DNA of 64,000 bases from Salvia splendens (taxonomy: Eukaryota > Streptophyta > Magnoliopsida > Lamiales > Lamiaceae). A program made the translations under genes and the position numbers. This document shows positions 34,328 through 46,682 of the stretch, in pieces; the stretch's first letter is position 1, and each line of letters starts with the position of its first letter. Where the stretch lies: positions 3,762,172-3,826,171 of the forward strand of contig NC_056033.1 in NCBI RefSeq assembly GCF_004379255.2, written 5' to 3'. The notes beneath the pieces were generated by a model. The model worked only from the letters and a program-made list of their open reading frames with translations. It did no database searches and had not been told where the DNA came from.

Positions 34328-35119
34328 CTACTGTCCACGGTTGCTAAAGTTGAGCCACCTATTCAAAAAATCCTCGTGAAGCCGAGTTCGGGCGTTCCGG
34401 GCAGCTGAAGAATAAGCAGGTCGACGAGATGCTCTGATCGACCTACCGCCTCTTCCTTGAGTCCGGGAAGTTCTGGCACCTCGGCGGCGAAGAGTCTCTT
34501 CACGAAGCATTTGTTGATCTTGCTCACTCATAATCACAGCTCCTCTACGAACTTCAGTCCGTCCTTGTCTTGACGTTTCCGGTTGCTCCTGAGTCCGTTC
34601 TCGTCTTGACGTTTCCGGTTGCTCCTGAGTTCGTTGCTGATTTGGAGTAGGATTTTGAGCAAGTGGATCAGAGGTTTGAGCTGGAGTGTGAGCATCTGTT
34701 GGCGGGAAATGCCTAAGGAATCTCTCGATTGAAGGACGCCGGGAAAGAACGATGTCGTACCGAGAAGCCCAGCGCCGCAATGATTTCACAACTTGTTGGC
34801 AAGCCGAGCTCTCCAGCGCATTGTTCCTCCGGAGTACATGAAGCTCCTCCCACAGTTCATCAACTTGATTCTGAACTTCAGATATGCTCATTCCCCCGCG
34901 TCCGCAGATGAAATCCTCATACGCAGTCCTCTCAGCGACGGCAGTATTCAGCTCGGCCTCCAGATCTTTCTTTTCGGACTCTAAGTCCTTATTGCCGGCC
35001 TCCAGCTTCACTAAACAAGCCAAGAGTCCGTCATTCTTCATCTGGTCAGCTATGGCTTTTTTCTCAGCTTCGTCTAAAGCGGAAGAGTACAGCCGCTTCC
35101 AGTGAAGTACCTCCAGCTC
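34328..35119 (-). CDS. Second antisense ORF of element B, coiled-coil protein
   Basis: Homologue of 11779-12534. The frame is open from a possible acceptor (cttaag, then GAGCTGGAGG) to the stop; the first in-frame ATG is at 35041. It has a coiled-coil first half (ISEVQNQVDELWEELHVLRR) and an R/G-rich end. A duplicated RTQEQPETSRR-type unit is present here but single in element A. No function can be assigned. Confidence 0.5.
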   Translation of the reverse strand, partial: ELEVLHWKRLYSSALDEAEKKAIADQMKNDGLLACLVKLEAGNKDLESEKKDLEAELNTAVAERTAYEDFICGRGGMSISEVQNQVDELWEELHVLRRNNALESSACQQVVKSLRRWASRYDIVLSRRPSIERFLRHFPPTDAHTPAQTSDPLAQNPTPNQQRTQEQPETSRRERTQEQPETSRQGRTEVRRGAVIMSEQDQQMLREETLRRRGARTSRTQGRGGRSIRASRRPAYSSAARNARTRLHEDFLNRWLNFSNRGQ

Positions 35120-35345
35120 CTTAAGAGTTAAGAATACAAAGCAGCTATGTCAGTTCGGCATTTCATTTTACTGAGCAGGTAGTAAACCACAACAGGAGTA
35201 AAAGAGAGTACGAAAAGCTATACGAAGACACAAGTGTAGAAAGAAGAATTTTTTCATTCATAAGAAAAAAAATTTTTTACACAAGGAGGGCTTCAAGGCC
35301 ATTTTACAAGAAGGAAGAAACTAAACTGAGAGAAGGGAGACGAAA

Positions 35346-37213
35346 TCATACTCCGCCAGCTTCGTCTCCGGCTCCTCGGTGAGGTTCAGCTTCCTTCTCC
35401 TTGTCTGCCTCAGCTTCAGCCTCGGCCTCCTTGCTCCCCCCAGCCTGCTCGGTGCCCCCATCACCGATCAGCAGCACCTCTTGCTCGGCCTGCCTGTCTC
35501 CGGTCTGCTGATCAAGCTGCTCGGTATCACCCTCTCCGTGGAAAATTGGAGCGGGTGAAACTGGCCCTAAGGAGGCAAAGATAGCCTCCATATTCTCGTC
35601 CCGGTCAGCTCGGCAACTACGAACTCGGTCAGCAGAAAGCAGGACCGAGGACGAAGCAAGCTCCTCAAGGAGCGGCAGACTCTGGAGACGAGCTGCTATC
35701 TCTCGGCCGTACAGCGGCAGGACGACTTCGGGCCCCTGCTCGGCATTATCGGTCATCAGTTTCAGCAGATCACCGACAAAGGCCGAAAATTGATTGCTCA
35801 GAAAGAGTTTCTCCGCGAAAGCACGGAGAACCTCCCCTTGGGCAACCACGGCGGCAGCATCCCTCCGTTTCGTCTGCTCTCGCTGGATGACGAGCTGGTT
35901 TTTGGCAAACTGGGCTTCATCCTGGGCCGAGATCCTAGCAGCTCTGGCCTTCTCAAAGTCTGCCTTAGCCTGTTCGGCCTGGTGACGAGCAGCCGCCAAC
36001 TTCCTCTGCATCTCAGCATAGTCGCTGGACGCTTTAGAGAGTTCGACTGCGACGAGCTTGCTGAGCATGCTATTCCTCTGAAAATGGAAAAAGGAAAGAG
36101 TCAACAGAGGGGCCACCAAAAAAACATAGGAAAGAAGCAAAGCCAAAGAATCAAGAAGAGAAGTTACCTCGGCAAAGTCCGTTGGCCATGCAAAAGGCTC
36201 ACAGACATGCTCCGAAGGGGGCGCCAAGACGATGTCTCTCTCCGGCGCTCTTGGGGGCTTCTGGGTCTTCCCCTTCCCCTTTGCCGAAGTGGACTCCGGC
36301 TTTTTTGGATCCGAAGAAGAGGTCTTCTGCCTCTTCGGATTCTTCTCGGCATCAGGCGCCGAGCTGGTAGCCTTCTGTTTCTCCGGCTCCTTAAGCTCGG
36401 AGGATTTGCGGCTAATCTTATTTAGCAAGTTCACTGCCAAAAAGCAAGAAAGCAAAGTTAGTTTTCGCCACAAAAACAGTAAGGCACAAAAAAGAAGTCC
36501 TCACCCTCAGTCTCTTCGTCCGAAGACGAGGAGTCGAACACGAAGTCGCCCTTGACGAGCTCAGACTCCAGGTACTGCTTCCTAATCATAGGAATCTTAT
36601 TGAGCTCGCCCTCGAGCTCGTTCAACGGTTCTAACCGAGGATGAGGAATCACGGACTTCGGCCCTCTCCAGGGAAAGCCCGGAGCCGCTGTCCTATTATA
36701 AAAAAAGAAGCGATGTTGCCACTTTGGCCACTTGGTTTTGCAGAAGGCCCTAAAAGGCTGTAAAGGGATCAAGTAAAACCAAGATCCTTTTCTCTTAAAC
36801 TGGAAAAAATTAAGGATTGCCCTCAGAGACAGATCCTTATCTAGCCTACGCAGTTCGGCAGCAAAGGCCGATAAGTGCCTCCAAGAGTTCGGAGTCACCT
36901 GACCTAAAGGGAGTTGAAAAAAATCTAGCAGCTCTACAAAGGCAGGGGGAAGAGGGAAACGAAGCCCGCATTCCAAGCCGGCTTCATAAACGGTGGCGTA
37001 ACCCTCCGGCGGCGAGTCAGCCCTATGAAGGTCGTCGGGAATCGCAACCTTCCCCCCAGGAAAAAAATATTTTTCGTGTAGGGATATCACAGTATCCTTA
37101 CTCAAGATGCTGTGAAAATACTCTACGGTCTTCTCCCCGGATTCTTTCCGGCTAGAAGACCCCTTATCCCCTTTCCTACCGCTACTTGACTCAGAAGAAG
37201 AAGAAGAAGACAT
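35346..37213 (-). CDS. Antisense three-exon gene of element B, intact
   Basis: Exons 36505-37213, 36168-36433 and 35346-36077 join through GT-AG introns (71 and 90 bases) into one 568-codon frame plus stop. Domains: an S-rich N-terminus; the Transposase_28-like block (LRFPLPPAFVELLDFFQLPL, about residues 85-105); KGDFVFDSSSSDEETE just before intron 1; a K/S/P-rich exon 2 (PKRQKTSSSDPKKPESTSAK); a coiled-coil exon 3 (ELSKASSDYAEMQRKLAAAR); and an acidic E/Q/A-rich tail. Intron positions and splice signals are the same as in element A. The preserved frame in an element whose pol is deleted is notable. Family knowledge says only that Tat elements often carry antisense ORFs of unknown function. 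Confidence 0.75.
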
Positions 37214-37553
37214 AGTTCTTACTCTTTGAAAGTCTGAAGAAATTCTGAAGAAATTCTTGAAAGCGGAAGGAAATTTTTACGCAAAAGAGAGAGAATGCAG
37301 AAGAAGCAATAGCAAAAGTGTTCAAATGATGAAGAAAGGATGTATTTATCAGATTCGGAGAAGATTTCAAAATCATCGCACCGTTTCGAATCCCACCTTT
37401 TCAGGATTCAACGGCCGGATTTTACTGTCGCATTTAATGCAGTCACGCGCAAGGCACGTCCCCTAACGTCAGCCTCCCCCGTACCTTTATCCAGAATGCC
37501 GAAGTGACTCGCTTTCGCCGAAGTGATTCACTTCGCTTTTCGGGGGGGGGTAG

Positions 37554-38159
37554 TGATGGGGTACGTACTAAACAAGCCCAATAGCAGTGACGGCCCATCA
37601 GCCCAAAGCCCAAGGAAGAGTATCAGTTCGGCATTACCAAAGAGTTCGGCCCCAGCCTACAGCTCGGTAAAAGCCGACCAATCAAGCTCTACTCTCAGAT
37701 CGGCAAAAGCTGCTCGGCAATAGTTCAGCAGTTCGGTCTCAGTATTCGACCGAACTGGGAGATAGTGGACTCATGCAGAACCTCCACGACCTCCACTACA
37801 CGATCTATTTAGTGATGATGTAAGCCACGACCTAATTAGTGATGATGTAAGCCACGACCTAATTAGTGATGATGTAAGCCACGACCTAGTTAGTGGTGAT
37901 GCAAGCCACGATCTTAGTTCAATGTATAAATAGAACTTAGATCAGATAGACAGGGAGAAAGAAGAAGCTCTCTAGAGATCGAATCTCATATAGCAAGTCT
38001 GTATTGTAAGCTGTAATCCAGATCAAGCAATACAATCTTGCCCTCCTTTCTTCCCGTGGACGTAGATTTACCTCAGTAAATCGAACCACGTAATTCCTTG
38101 TGTCGTGATCTATATTCATTACCTGCATTTACTACCATCAAAAATTCGCACAACCATCA
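37554..38159 (+). repeat. 3' LTR of element B
   Basis: Same length as 31148-31753. The two differences I saw are gcccaat versus gctcaat near the start and atcaagctc versus atcatgctc. Confidence 0.92.
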
Positions 38160-38164
38160 GTTAT

Positions 38165-41100
38165 GTGTATTATTTGGAATCGTTTGCATTTTCAAGAAAT
38201 ATGGGCAATAGTATTAATTACTGAATGCACAGAATCCTTGGATAAATATTAGATAAAATCCGAGGATAATAATAAGCCGAGCAATAAGGTTGTGTGAGAG
38301 TTGAGACTCGAGGTTATTTAAATCAAAATAGCGTCAACTATATAATAATATACGCAACTTAGAATCATTTTTAATTTCATTTTAAAACTTCAATTAAAAT
38401 CATTGTTATAATAATTAAATTGTTGAATTCAATACACGTTATGTAAGGGTTAGAAACTTAGAAACCAAGAGGGATCCGTGAATATATGCGAAAATCACGG
38501 TGTCAGAAATATAAATAATCAAAACTAATTAATTTTCAGGACTATTTTGTGAAACTAATTTCAAATTGTACTCCATATTTCTAAACAGATTAATATATAC
38601 TCTTAAACGAAATTTGAAAGGCTAGTATCACCTTGATGTTTTTAGGGACTCACATAATACATAGGGACCTTAGAGTAGCAAAATGAACTTTATAAAACAT
38701 CTTCAATAAAAGAGGTAAATGGAAATGAAAAGAGAAATAACAATTACTTCGTATTATAGTTTATCTCTTCTTTATAAAAATTCATAATCTAATGGATAGG
38801 GTATTTAAGAAGGTATTATACCATTTCAATTTCAAAAAGTTTTATTACCTCTTCTTTACACTAAAGGTAAAAGTTGGTTATATTTTTGTCTGGCTTTTAA
38901 AATTTATTTTCTACCCTTAAAAGTTCATTGCGTTTTAAAAAGAAGGTAAATATATCTTCTCAATTGCTCTCAACAAAATTATGATTTTGACAGCAGAATT
39001 TCTAGATGATCACCACCATTAATTAGTTCTAAAAAATAATGAGTAAAATAGAAAAAAGTCTCTGGAAAATATAATTTACATATTTTCGGTATTTGATAGA
39101 AAAATATCATTAGCAGAATTTCTAGATGATCACCACCATTAATTAGTTCTAAAATATAATGAGTAAATACAAAAAAGTCTCTGGACAATATAGTTTACAT
39201 ATTTTCGGTATTTGATAGAAAAATATCATTACAGGTCTCTAGAAAAAGACATAATTATATTTGAGCTACTTTAACACTATTTTTAGACTTTTTAGCTTTT
39301 TTTTTACCCTTTTTAGTTTTAAGGGATATTTAGTCTGTATGTTTAATGCTCTTCTCTTATCTCTTTTCTTTTTTTCCCATTTTGTTCTCTTTTTCATTAT
39401 TTATACAATTTCTTATTCAATTCTCTCATTCTCCATTTCTCAATTTAATTCAGCTTAACAATAAATATTCAATACACATCTTAAAACTCTCTTGATCAGT
39501 ATATTTATAATTTTGTATTTTAATTTATTTTTAATATATATATATAGTTAAAGTTTTTGTTATTAATTTTAGTTTGATATGCTGAATATATATTATTAAA
39601 TTAAATTGAGAATAAATGGAGGATGCCATAGATGAATAAAAATTAAAAAAAATTAAAAAAATGAAGAAAATGTGAAAAGGAGAAATAAGAGATGAGAATG
39701 AACATAAAACTTAAAATATCCCTTAAAGTAAAAAAAAAGGGAAATAATTTTAAATAGTGTAAAAGTACCACTTTTGAGTAATTAAGTCTTGATCCAAAAA
39801 GTTTAGTGATATATTTTTTACCTGAAATATGCAAATTACATTATTGAGGGACTTTTTTATAGTCCACCCAAAATTAATCGCGCCTAATATTGTTGAAATC
39901 ATTAGTTAATTTATGTGCCAGTTATATGCAGTCCTTATTTGGTAGTAGTTCGTTGTCAATTATTTAAAAATTAATAATTAGGCCGTCATTGCGTGCAACA
40001 CAAAGAATATTAAACCTAGCACATTCGGATTTATAAGATCTTCCAGTGTATATAACTCAATGCATATGATGGTATTAAAATATGTATGTAACCAATAAAA
40101 ATCTGCAAAAGTAGCTAGATTCTAGCTAGACATAATGTAGTGGGAAATTATTGATTAGTAATTTAATCATGTGGTGAGCTGTGGGCCTAGTGCAAATACA
40201 AATACACTAGTAAAACAAATCAAATATTTGTCTCAATTTCATCATTAAAATATTTTACTTAACTTCTTCTCATTATCAAATTAGTGTTGATTAGATTAGA
40301 TTTGTTTGCTATATGTTTCTTCTCCATGTTCTGGTGTATTATTTTTTTGGATTTTACTCTTGTATTTATCACCTTTATTCACTTATTCCCCTGCCAGCCA
40401 AATTGCATTATGTTGTATGATCTCATCTCTTTATTGTATGCATTAATTTAATTAAACTATTGGATATAACATAATGAAATGGAGAATTGTAACGTGATTG
40501 ACAGATAAATTTTGGAGAACTGTTTCTTTGTTAAAAAAAATATATCAGGATTAGGTTTTGCTTGTCAGCAAAATGATGTAGAACATGCAGTTATTTATTC
40601 GAATATGTAAATTGTTTTTATAATATTTCTGAGCTAGCTTGTTACACTTTACTTATTTCTGAAGCATGGTTTTATGAGTTGTATGTAGTTTTTATAGCCT
40701 AATTAATACACATGGATGTGGATATACTTCATCACCACGGATGTGAATTCACCATGATAAAAGTTATAAACGATAATATATGAAAGTATATAATTGATCA
40801 ATATGCAAATTTGACTTAATTAATTTGGTGGTCATAAATGTCTTACATTAATCTTCTGATACAATACTAATATTTTCTTTAAGTAGCCATTTGCCCATTA
40901 ATTTTTGGTTCATTTTGACTGTTTTTTAAATCGTTAAAATGGTGACAATATATAGCTAAAAACTAATGGAGCAACAACAATAATAATCCAAAATTAGAGG
41001 TAATGAAAAATTAAAATAGAGGCCATAATTCAATTAGAATGTCTTTAAAATGGTATATGACCCTAAATTAAGTTCAATTCCCATATACAGTATATGTTAA

Positions 41101-42208
41101 GTTGTAACATAGTATTTGATTTATTTTGTACGATTATTAAGGCTAACAATCTTTTTCTCCCTAAAGACTATATATATATATTCGACTTTTTGTTAATTAG
41201 ATATTCTAAATATTCGAGTTGAGACGAATCGACTATGTATATTCGACTTTTTCTCCCTTAAGATATAAGAATAAATTTATACTAGTATTTAAAATTAAAA
41301 CTCAAAATATTTATTTTATCTGATAAAAATAAAATTTCACCCCCTTTATTTTTAATTAACTAATGACTAGCTAAAAGAAAATCGTGGTTGCAATGATACA
41401 AATTATTGGTGATTATTGGTTTTTTAGAACAGCCCTACCTGAAGAATAATTTATCAACTCATGGATGGCATGATTATTAATTAATTTGGATTTGTTAATT
41501 AATTTGTGATAAGAATACGATGTCACATCATATCGCGTGTGCTTAGTCCAGGTCAATTCAAAATAACTGATATTTTATTATACACGTGTTTCCAGTTATA
41601 TCGTTAATTTGTTCTACAATATAGTATAGGATCCATAGATATGAAAAATCTACGGTAATTAACAAAATTAATTGTAATAATAAGGTCAATGAGAAAATCT
41701 AATTTCGCCTTCTGAAAATTTTAAAATTAATACTCGACATCAGTCTCTATTGCAACCATCGTCTATCTTTCGGAAAAGCGTGTTGTGAGAAATTAAATTC
41801 AATTTCTTTGACCTGCATAGAATATTTATTTTTCACACGATAGGGATATAAATCGTTCTTAAAAATTAATAAAATTGCGAATTACAAAGAATATTAAATT
41901 CATAAGAATCCTAAGCCGTTACCATAATTTGTTGATGACGAAAAGTTCTTGCCGTAAAATTTGAATAATTATTGATTAACAGAAAATAAATTAAATTATT
42001 AATTGAATATTTCATGCCCGGTCCAATTAAATTGATCGTAAATTCAATTAATGTCTAGTAGCCAACCGCGAGGTTATTTGTTTACATGTTTGTTACACTA
42101 AGTATACAATTACCCACTCTTAAACCCTATGAGTAGCCAACATAAATGTTTATATTAGTAACTTATTATATCATCAATGATTCAATATATATTGTCTCCT
42201 AAAAAGGC
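38165..42208. other. AT-rich intergenic stretch
   Basis: No genes supported. Contains the 120-base tandem duplication at 38992-39230; otherwise no structure seen. Confidence 0.5.
38992..39230. repeat. Tandem duplication, 120-base unit
   Basis: Two copies starting agcagaatttctagatgatc at 38992 and 39112, differing by a few substitutions and a one-base gap. Confidence 0.85.
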
Positions 42209-42216
42209 AATGCTCC

Positions 42217-42405
42217 CATGGGCGGATCTACTTGGAGGATTGGTGGGGCATTTGCCCCTCCTCAAAAATTTATACCCATGATATTTTTCTTCAAATTTAA
42301 AAATTTATTTTAAATTCTCTTTTAAATGCCCCTTCTCATTACAACAAAATTTGATTATAAATATATTTTTGCCCCTCCTCTCGTCAAATCCTAGCTCCGC
42401 CCTTG
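42217..42405. mobile_element. hAT-type MITE
   Basis: 189 bases with terminal inverted repeats catgggcggatctac and, reverse-complemented, caagggcggagctag. Flanked by a perfect 8-base target duplication, aatgctcc (42209-42216 and 42406-42413). Interior AT-rich and non-coding. Confidence 0.85.
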
Positions 42406-42865
42406 AATGCTCCTATTTATCACCTACGTTAAAAGTAATAGGAAGTACTTTATAAAATGACACATTACATTTTCTTCACGATGATATATTAATATCATTA
42501 TATCACGATGCTATATGACACCACCATTAGTATTTAGTGTCTAGTGACCATATTAATTTATTTGGGAATATTATTAATTGATAAATTTGTTATTAAAATC
42601 ATAGTACTATGATTTTGCCATTAACAGTGAGTCACGCAGATTCTTAATAAAATGGGTCAGAAGTTATGTATCCATCTCTATTTTTCGTTCTTTCTATATA
42701 AGATGCTGTTTGTCGGCATAAATACATTTCTTTAATAAAATGGTCAGAAGTTATGAATAATTCAGTGTTGGCCTTATTGGCTTTACACATAATTACGTAA
42801 GTAAATAAGATATGAGAATATATCCCAAGATTCTTCTCACAAAAATTATAAAACTAATATTCCAG

Positions 42866-42895
42866 GTTATAAACGTGATGTTAAAAAAGTGCAAC
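42866..42895 (+). promoter_or_regulatory. Orphan AACGTG conserved block
   Basis: gttataaacgtgatgttaaa followed by aaagtgcaacc, a more diverged copy. A ttccagg word lies just before it rather than after it. Confidence 0.3.
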
Positions 42896-43824
42896 CATAA
42901 GTGCACCCCAAAAGCCATCTGAAATATATTTATATTTTGTTATATATACGTATTACCTAAATACCATATGATCATCGACGTCGTTGAGTCATTTATTATT
43001 ATCTATTTTATTTTATTTTAATATTATAAAAATATTATTAGTGTTGATATTATGAACTATATGAACACTAAAGTTGAATTTATATATTTTTCAATTATTT
43101 AAAATTATATATAAAAAGGATAAATCGGACTTTTCATTGATATCTAAATAGTATAATACTGTGCGCTGCTATTTTCTTGTACAGGAGTACTATTTTACAT
43201 GAAATTCAACAATTTGCAGCTATAAAATAAGTTAGATTGGAATTATGAATATTTTTTCATCTTGTTCTGTGGTTGAATTATGATTATCCATCTTTGAAAT
43301 TTGACATTATAAATTTCGCATTTCTCTTGCAGAAAACATGCTCGGAAATTATACTACGTGATCTATTTTATTTAGGAGAAAATAATAAAACCAACTCTGT
43401 CAAAAAAAATTTGTCATGTATTTTTTGGTAAAATAAGAAAAATTTAGAAATTAATTTGGATAGTCAAAATAAATAGTAGCAAGGTTTTAGAATATATAAA
43501 TACTAGGAATAGCATTTCTTACCAAAATAACCTCAGTTATTTAAACATTCATAAATAAGAGTACTATAAAATTTTGTTTATCGGTATATGTATTGCTAAA
43601 TTATTCATTTTAAAAATAAAATCATTACTAAATTAAATATAGCATCTTATCCCCTGATATTATTCTCTGCCACCTCTGTGTAAACATCGTCACCGATAAA
43701 CCACTATGGCGATGTTGTCGTTGTCGTTATCATCAAATATGGTAGGATATAACAGTTTTAATTAACGAAAATTTTGACAATTCCGACCACAAAACTAGTG
43801 GATTCTCAAGAATAAGTTTTGTAT

Positions 43825-44130
43825 TACTCCCTCCATCCCCTATTAAGAGTCATGTTTACCATTTTGATCCGTCCCCAATTAAGAGTCACATTTCATTTTT
43901 ACCATAAATGGTAAGTAGGTCTCACATTCCACTAACTTACTTCACTCATATTTTATTACAAAACCAATAAAAAAGTGGGTCTCAGATTCCACTAACTTTT
44001 TCAACCAACTTTTCTTTACATTTGTTAAAACCCGTGCCCGGTCAAAGTGTGACTCTTAATCGGGGACGGAGGGAGTAGACAAACCCGTGCTCGGTCAAAG
44101 TGTGACTCTTAATCGGGGACGGAGGGAGTA
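43825..44130 (+). mobile_element. Stowaway-like MITE with duplicated right end
   Basis: Left terminus tactccctccatcccctatt. The right end is present twice (about 44040-44078 and 44094-44130), each copy reading gtgactcttaatcggggacg and then gagggagta. The outer copy abuts TA. Confidence 0.75.
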
Positions 44131-44355
44131 TTAGTCTATGAGTTATAAACTTTTACGGATCTAATATTTTAGTTTTTGGTATCATTTAGTGTTAATGTTT
44201 TATATCCATCTTAAAAAATTTGGTTTCACGCTTCTACGCCAGTACCTTTGCTTCATTGCAATTTCCAATGACACTCGTGCGGCAATTCCAGTGTGCGGCG
44301 GTGGTGCACCGATTGATGGACACACTGACACACATGCCTCCAATAAAGGTTTTAA

Positions 44356-44905
44356 GGGCATCATTAACCTGTCCCGGATTCGGGCCCCAAGTCCCCTCCA
44401 CGTCATCATTCCCTTAAATTTAAGTCCCGACCCACAACTGCTCTAACCCGGCAGGCCCCAACCCGGGCCGCAACTAATAAATAATATTATTCACAACTCC
44501 AACTTATTTTACTCGTAAAATAGAATACGTTGAGCAATTATAACACGAGAAATTCATTTTTAATTAAAAAAAATAAATTATAAACTAAAAAATATATAAA
44601 AAATTAGAAAATTAAAAAAAAGTGCAAAAAAAAATAAAAAAATGCACATAGGATCTCGCCCCTCTCCCTCTCCCTCTCCTTCTTCTTCCTCTCCCCCTCC
44701 CTCTTCTTCCTCTTCCAAAAATCTGCAAATCCGTGAATAGTAGCGGCCCGGCCTGTTCAAACTGGAAGCTCCATCGCCCGCCAGGCCGGGCCGCGGGACC
44801 GTCACCGATCCGCAACCGGCCTGGGCCGTGACTCCACCTCCTCCAACGCTTGGAACGGGCCGGGACTCGCAATTTGCGGCCCGGCCCAGCGCGTTAACGA
44901 TGCTC
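44356..44905. mobile_element. Harbinger-type MITE
   Basis: 550 bases with termini gggcatcattaacc and, reverse-complemented, gagcatcgttaacg, flanked by TAA on both sides (44353-44355 and 44906-44908). The interior is GC-rich near both ends, with a C/T-rich low-complexity tract at 44655-44715. No transposase. Confidence 0.75.
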
Positions 44906-44908
44906 TAA

Positions 44909-45676
44909 GTTAAGCTCATACCAAGTTAAATTTTCTTATTTATATAGTATCATTTATATTGTCAATATTTTATATTAATTATTATGTAAAATATTCTTTT
45001 ATCAAAAAATAATACTTATAAAAAAATTATTACCATAAATTTCAAACGTTAAAGTAATTAATAGTAATATATAACTCCAATTAAAGTAAATTTATATATT
45101 CATCTTTGGTCCTTTTTTATAATTTAAAAATCTCAAATCACCAGGAGTGGTGAGATATAAAAAGTAAGTACTATAAAACAATAAAGGAGTAATATAACAA
45201 GAAGAAGTAAAAAACGATAAATGACATCATATCAACACCAAAGCTGACACGAGAAAAAATGCAACAAAAAAATCAAAGTCAAAGATAAACAATTACCAAA
45301 AGCTAACGAGCAAAAGCTACTCCACACAACACAACTAGCCACTATAAACATCAACCAATAGCCATGATCAAACCTAAGGCATACAACAAGCAACGAGCAA
45401 GAGAAAAGGCAAGCACTCCCCCAACAAGGTGATCATCTCCTGTGTCGACTCGTAGCCCTCGCCCATATTCCGATATCATTGAAATTTATCATAACTTGTT
45501 CAGATGAGAATAAAATTTTGGGCACACATCCAAGTTCCAAGGCAAAGAAAATTAATTTTCTTCTCAAAATCTTAATCTTGGAAATGATTACCAATATCTC
45601 AGATTTGCCAGGAAATGATAATAAATTAAAGAAACTCAAATTTACTTGTCAATAGGCCTTTGGTGCGTCCATAGTA
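44909..45676. other. AT-rich intergenic stretch
   Basis: No gene or repeat boundary supported. Confidence 0.45.
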
Positions 45677-46503
45677 TGTTTTTTGACAGAATAGAGTAAT
45701 TGTGTAATCGAGACAAACAGAAACGTAAAGAAGACACAGATTTACGTGGTTCACCAACGTTGTTGGCTACGTCCACGGGCAAGAAACGGAGAACATATTT
45801 TATTCAGAGTGTTTTCAGATTATGGCTACATATTTCGGATCGCAGAATTATGTGCTCTACTCCCATATAAATAGACACACATGAGATCCTATCATAATTA
45901 AGAAACATAATCATATCCCAATTAGGAAACATAATCTATACAGATTCAAGGCATACTAACGAATCTCCACCTTGACTTGAATTCTCCCTTGCAGATGCAT
46001 CATTACAATGCCAGATACTAGACTTCTCCTTTCTTGCCTCAGATTTGCCATAAACCGAATTCACCTTGCAGACGCATCATTACAATGCCAGATGAACAGA
46101 CTTCTCCCAGTGAATTTGTCGACCTTCACGTTCAGAGCAGACATCTTGATTGATTAACACAGAAACCCTAACAGATGCGGAAATCAAAACCCTAGTCCGA
46201 AAATCAGGCTCTAGATACCAGTTTGTCGTGACAGAATAGAGCAATTATGTAATCGAGACAAACAGAAACGTAAAGAAGACACAGATTTACGTGGTTCACC
46301 AACGTTGTTGGCTACGTCCTCGGGCAAGAAACGGAGAACATATTTTATTCAAAGTGCTTTCGCCTTTCAGATTATGGCTACATATTTCGGATCGCAGAAT
46401 TATGTGCTCTACTCCCATATAAATAGACACACATGAGATCCTATCATAATTAGGAAACATAATCCTATCCCAATTAAAAAACATAATCTATACCGAAGGC
46501 ATC
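45677..46503 (-). mobile_element. TRIM-type miniature LTR element, Copia-like
   Basis: Direct terminal repeats of about 266-275 bases (about 45677-45942 and 46224-46498) share the run gacagaatagag through acataatctata. The right copy has an extra tcgcctt-type insertion near 46370. Just inside the right repeat, the minus strand reads TGGTATCTAGAGCC, a variant of the initiator-Met primer-binding site of Copia elements. Just inside the left repeat it reads caaggtggagattcg, a Copia-like polypurine tract. The interior of about 280 bases has no ORF. Exact ends and the target duplication were not resolved. Confidence 0.7.
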
Positions 46504-46514
46504 TAAAAGTGTGA

Positions 46515-46651
46515 ATGTAATTAACGAGTGTTCACACCACTATCTTAGAAATTTGGGTAAGTGGGAAATTAGTCAAATAATGTAATTAACGAGTGTTCAG
46601 ACCTATTTCACTATCTTAGAATTTTGGGTAAGTGGGAAATTAGTCAAATAC
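46515..46651. repeat. Tandem duplication, 65-72-base unit
   Basis: atgtaattaacgagtgttca...agtcaaata occurs at 46515-46579 and again at 46580-46651 with a small insertion. Confidence 0.8.
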
Positions 46652-46682
46652 TCTTTTTCTCTGCGATGTAACAAACCACAGA

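Larger units (their letters stand above)
31148..38159 (+). mobile_element. Internally deleted Tat-lineage Ty3/gypsy element (element B)
   Basis: 7012 bases with 606-base LTRs at 31148-31753 and 37554-38159, flanked by the 5-base duplication gttat (31143-31147 and 38160-38164). The primer-binding site from 31755 is the same as in element A, and a cggggggggg polypurine tract precedes the 3' LTR. It carries most of gag, then a deletion to the end of integrase, then tandem repeats, then two minus-strand genes homologous to those of element A. I saw two differences between the LTRs. It is non-autonomous for reverse transcription but keeps an intact antisense gene. Confidence 0.92.

Noticed and set aside
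44578..44872. R/G/E-rich ORFs in the Harbinger-type MITE
   Set aside because: Translation of a C/T-rich low-complexity tract and GC-rich MITE ends.
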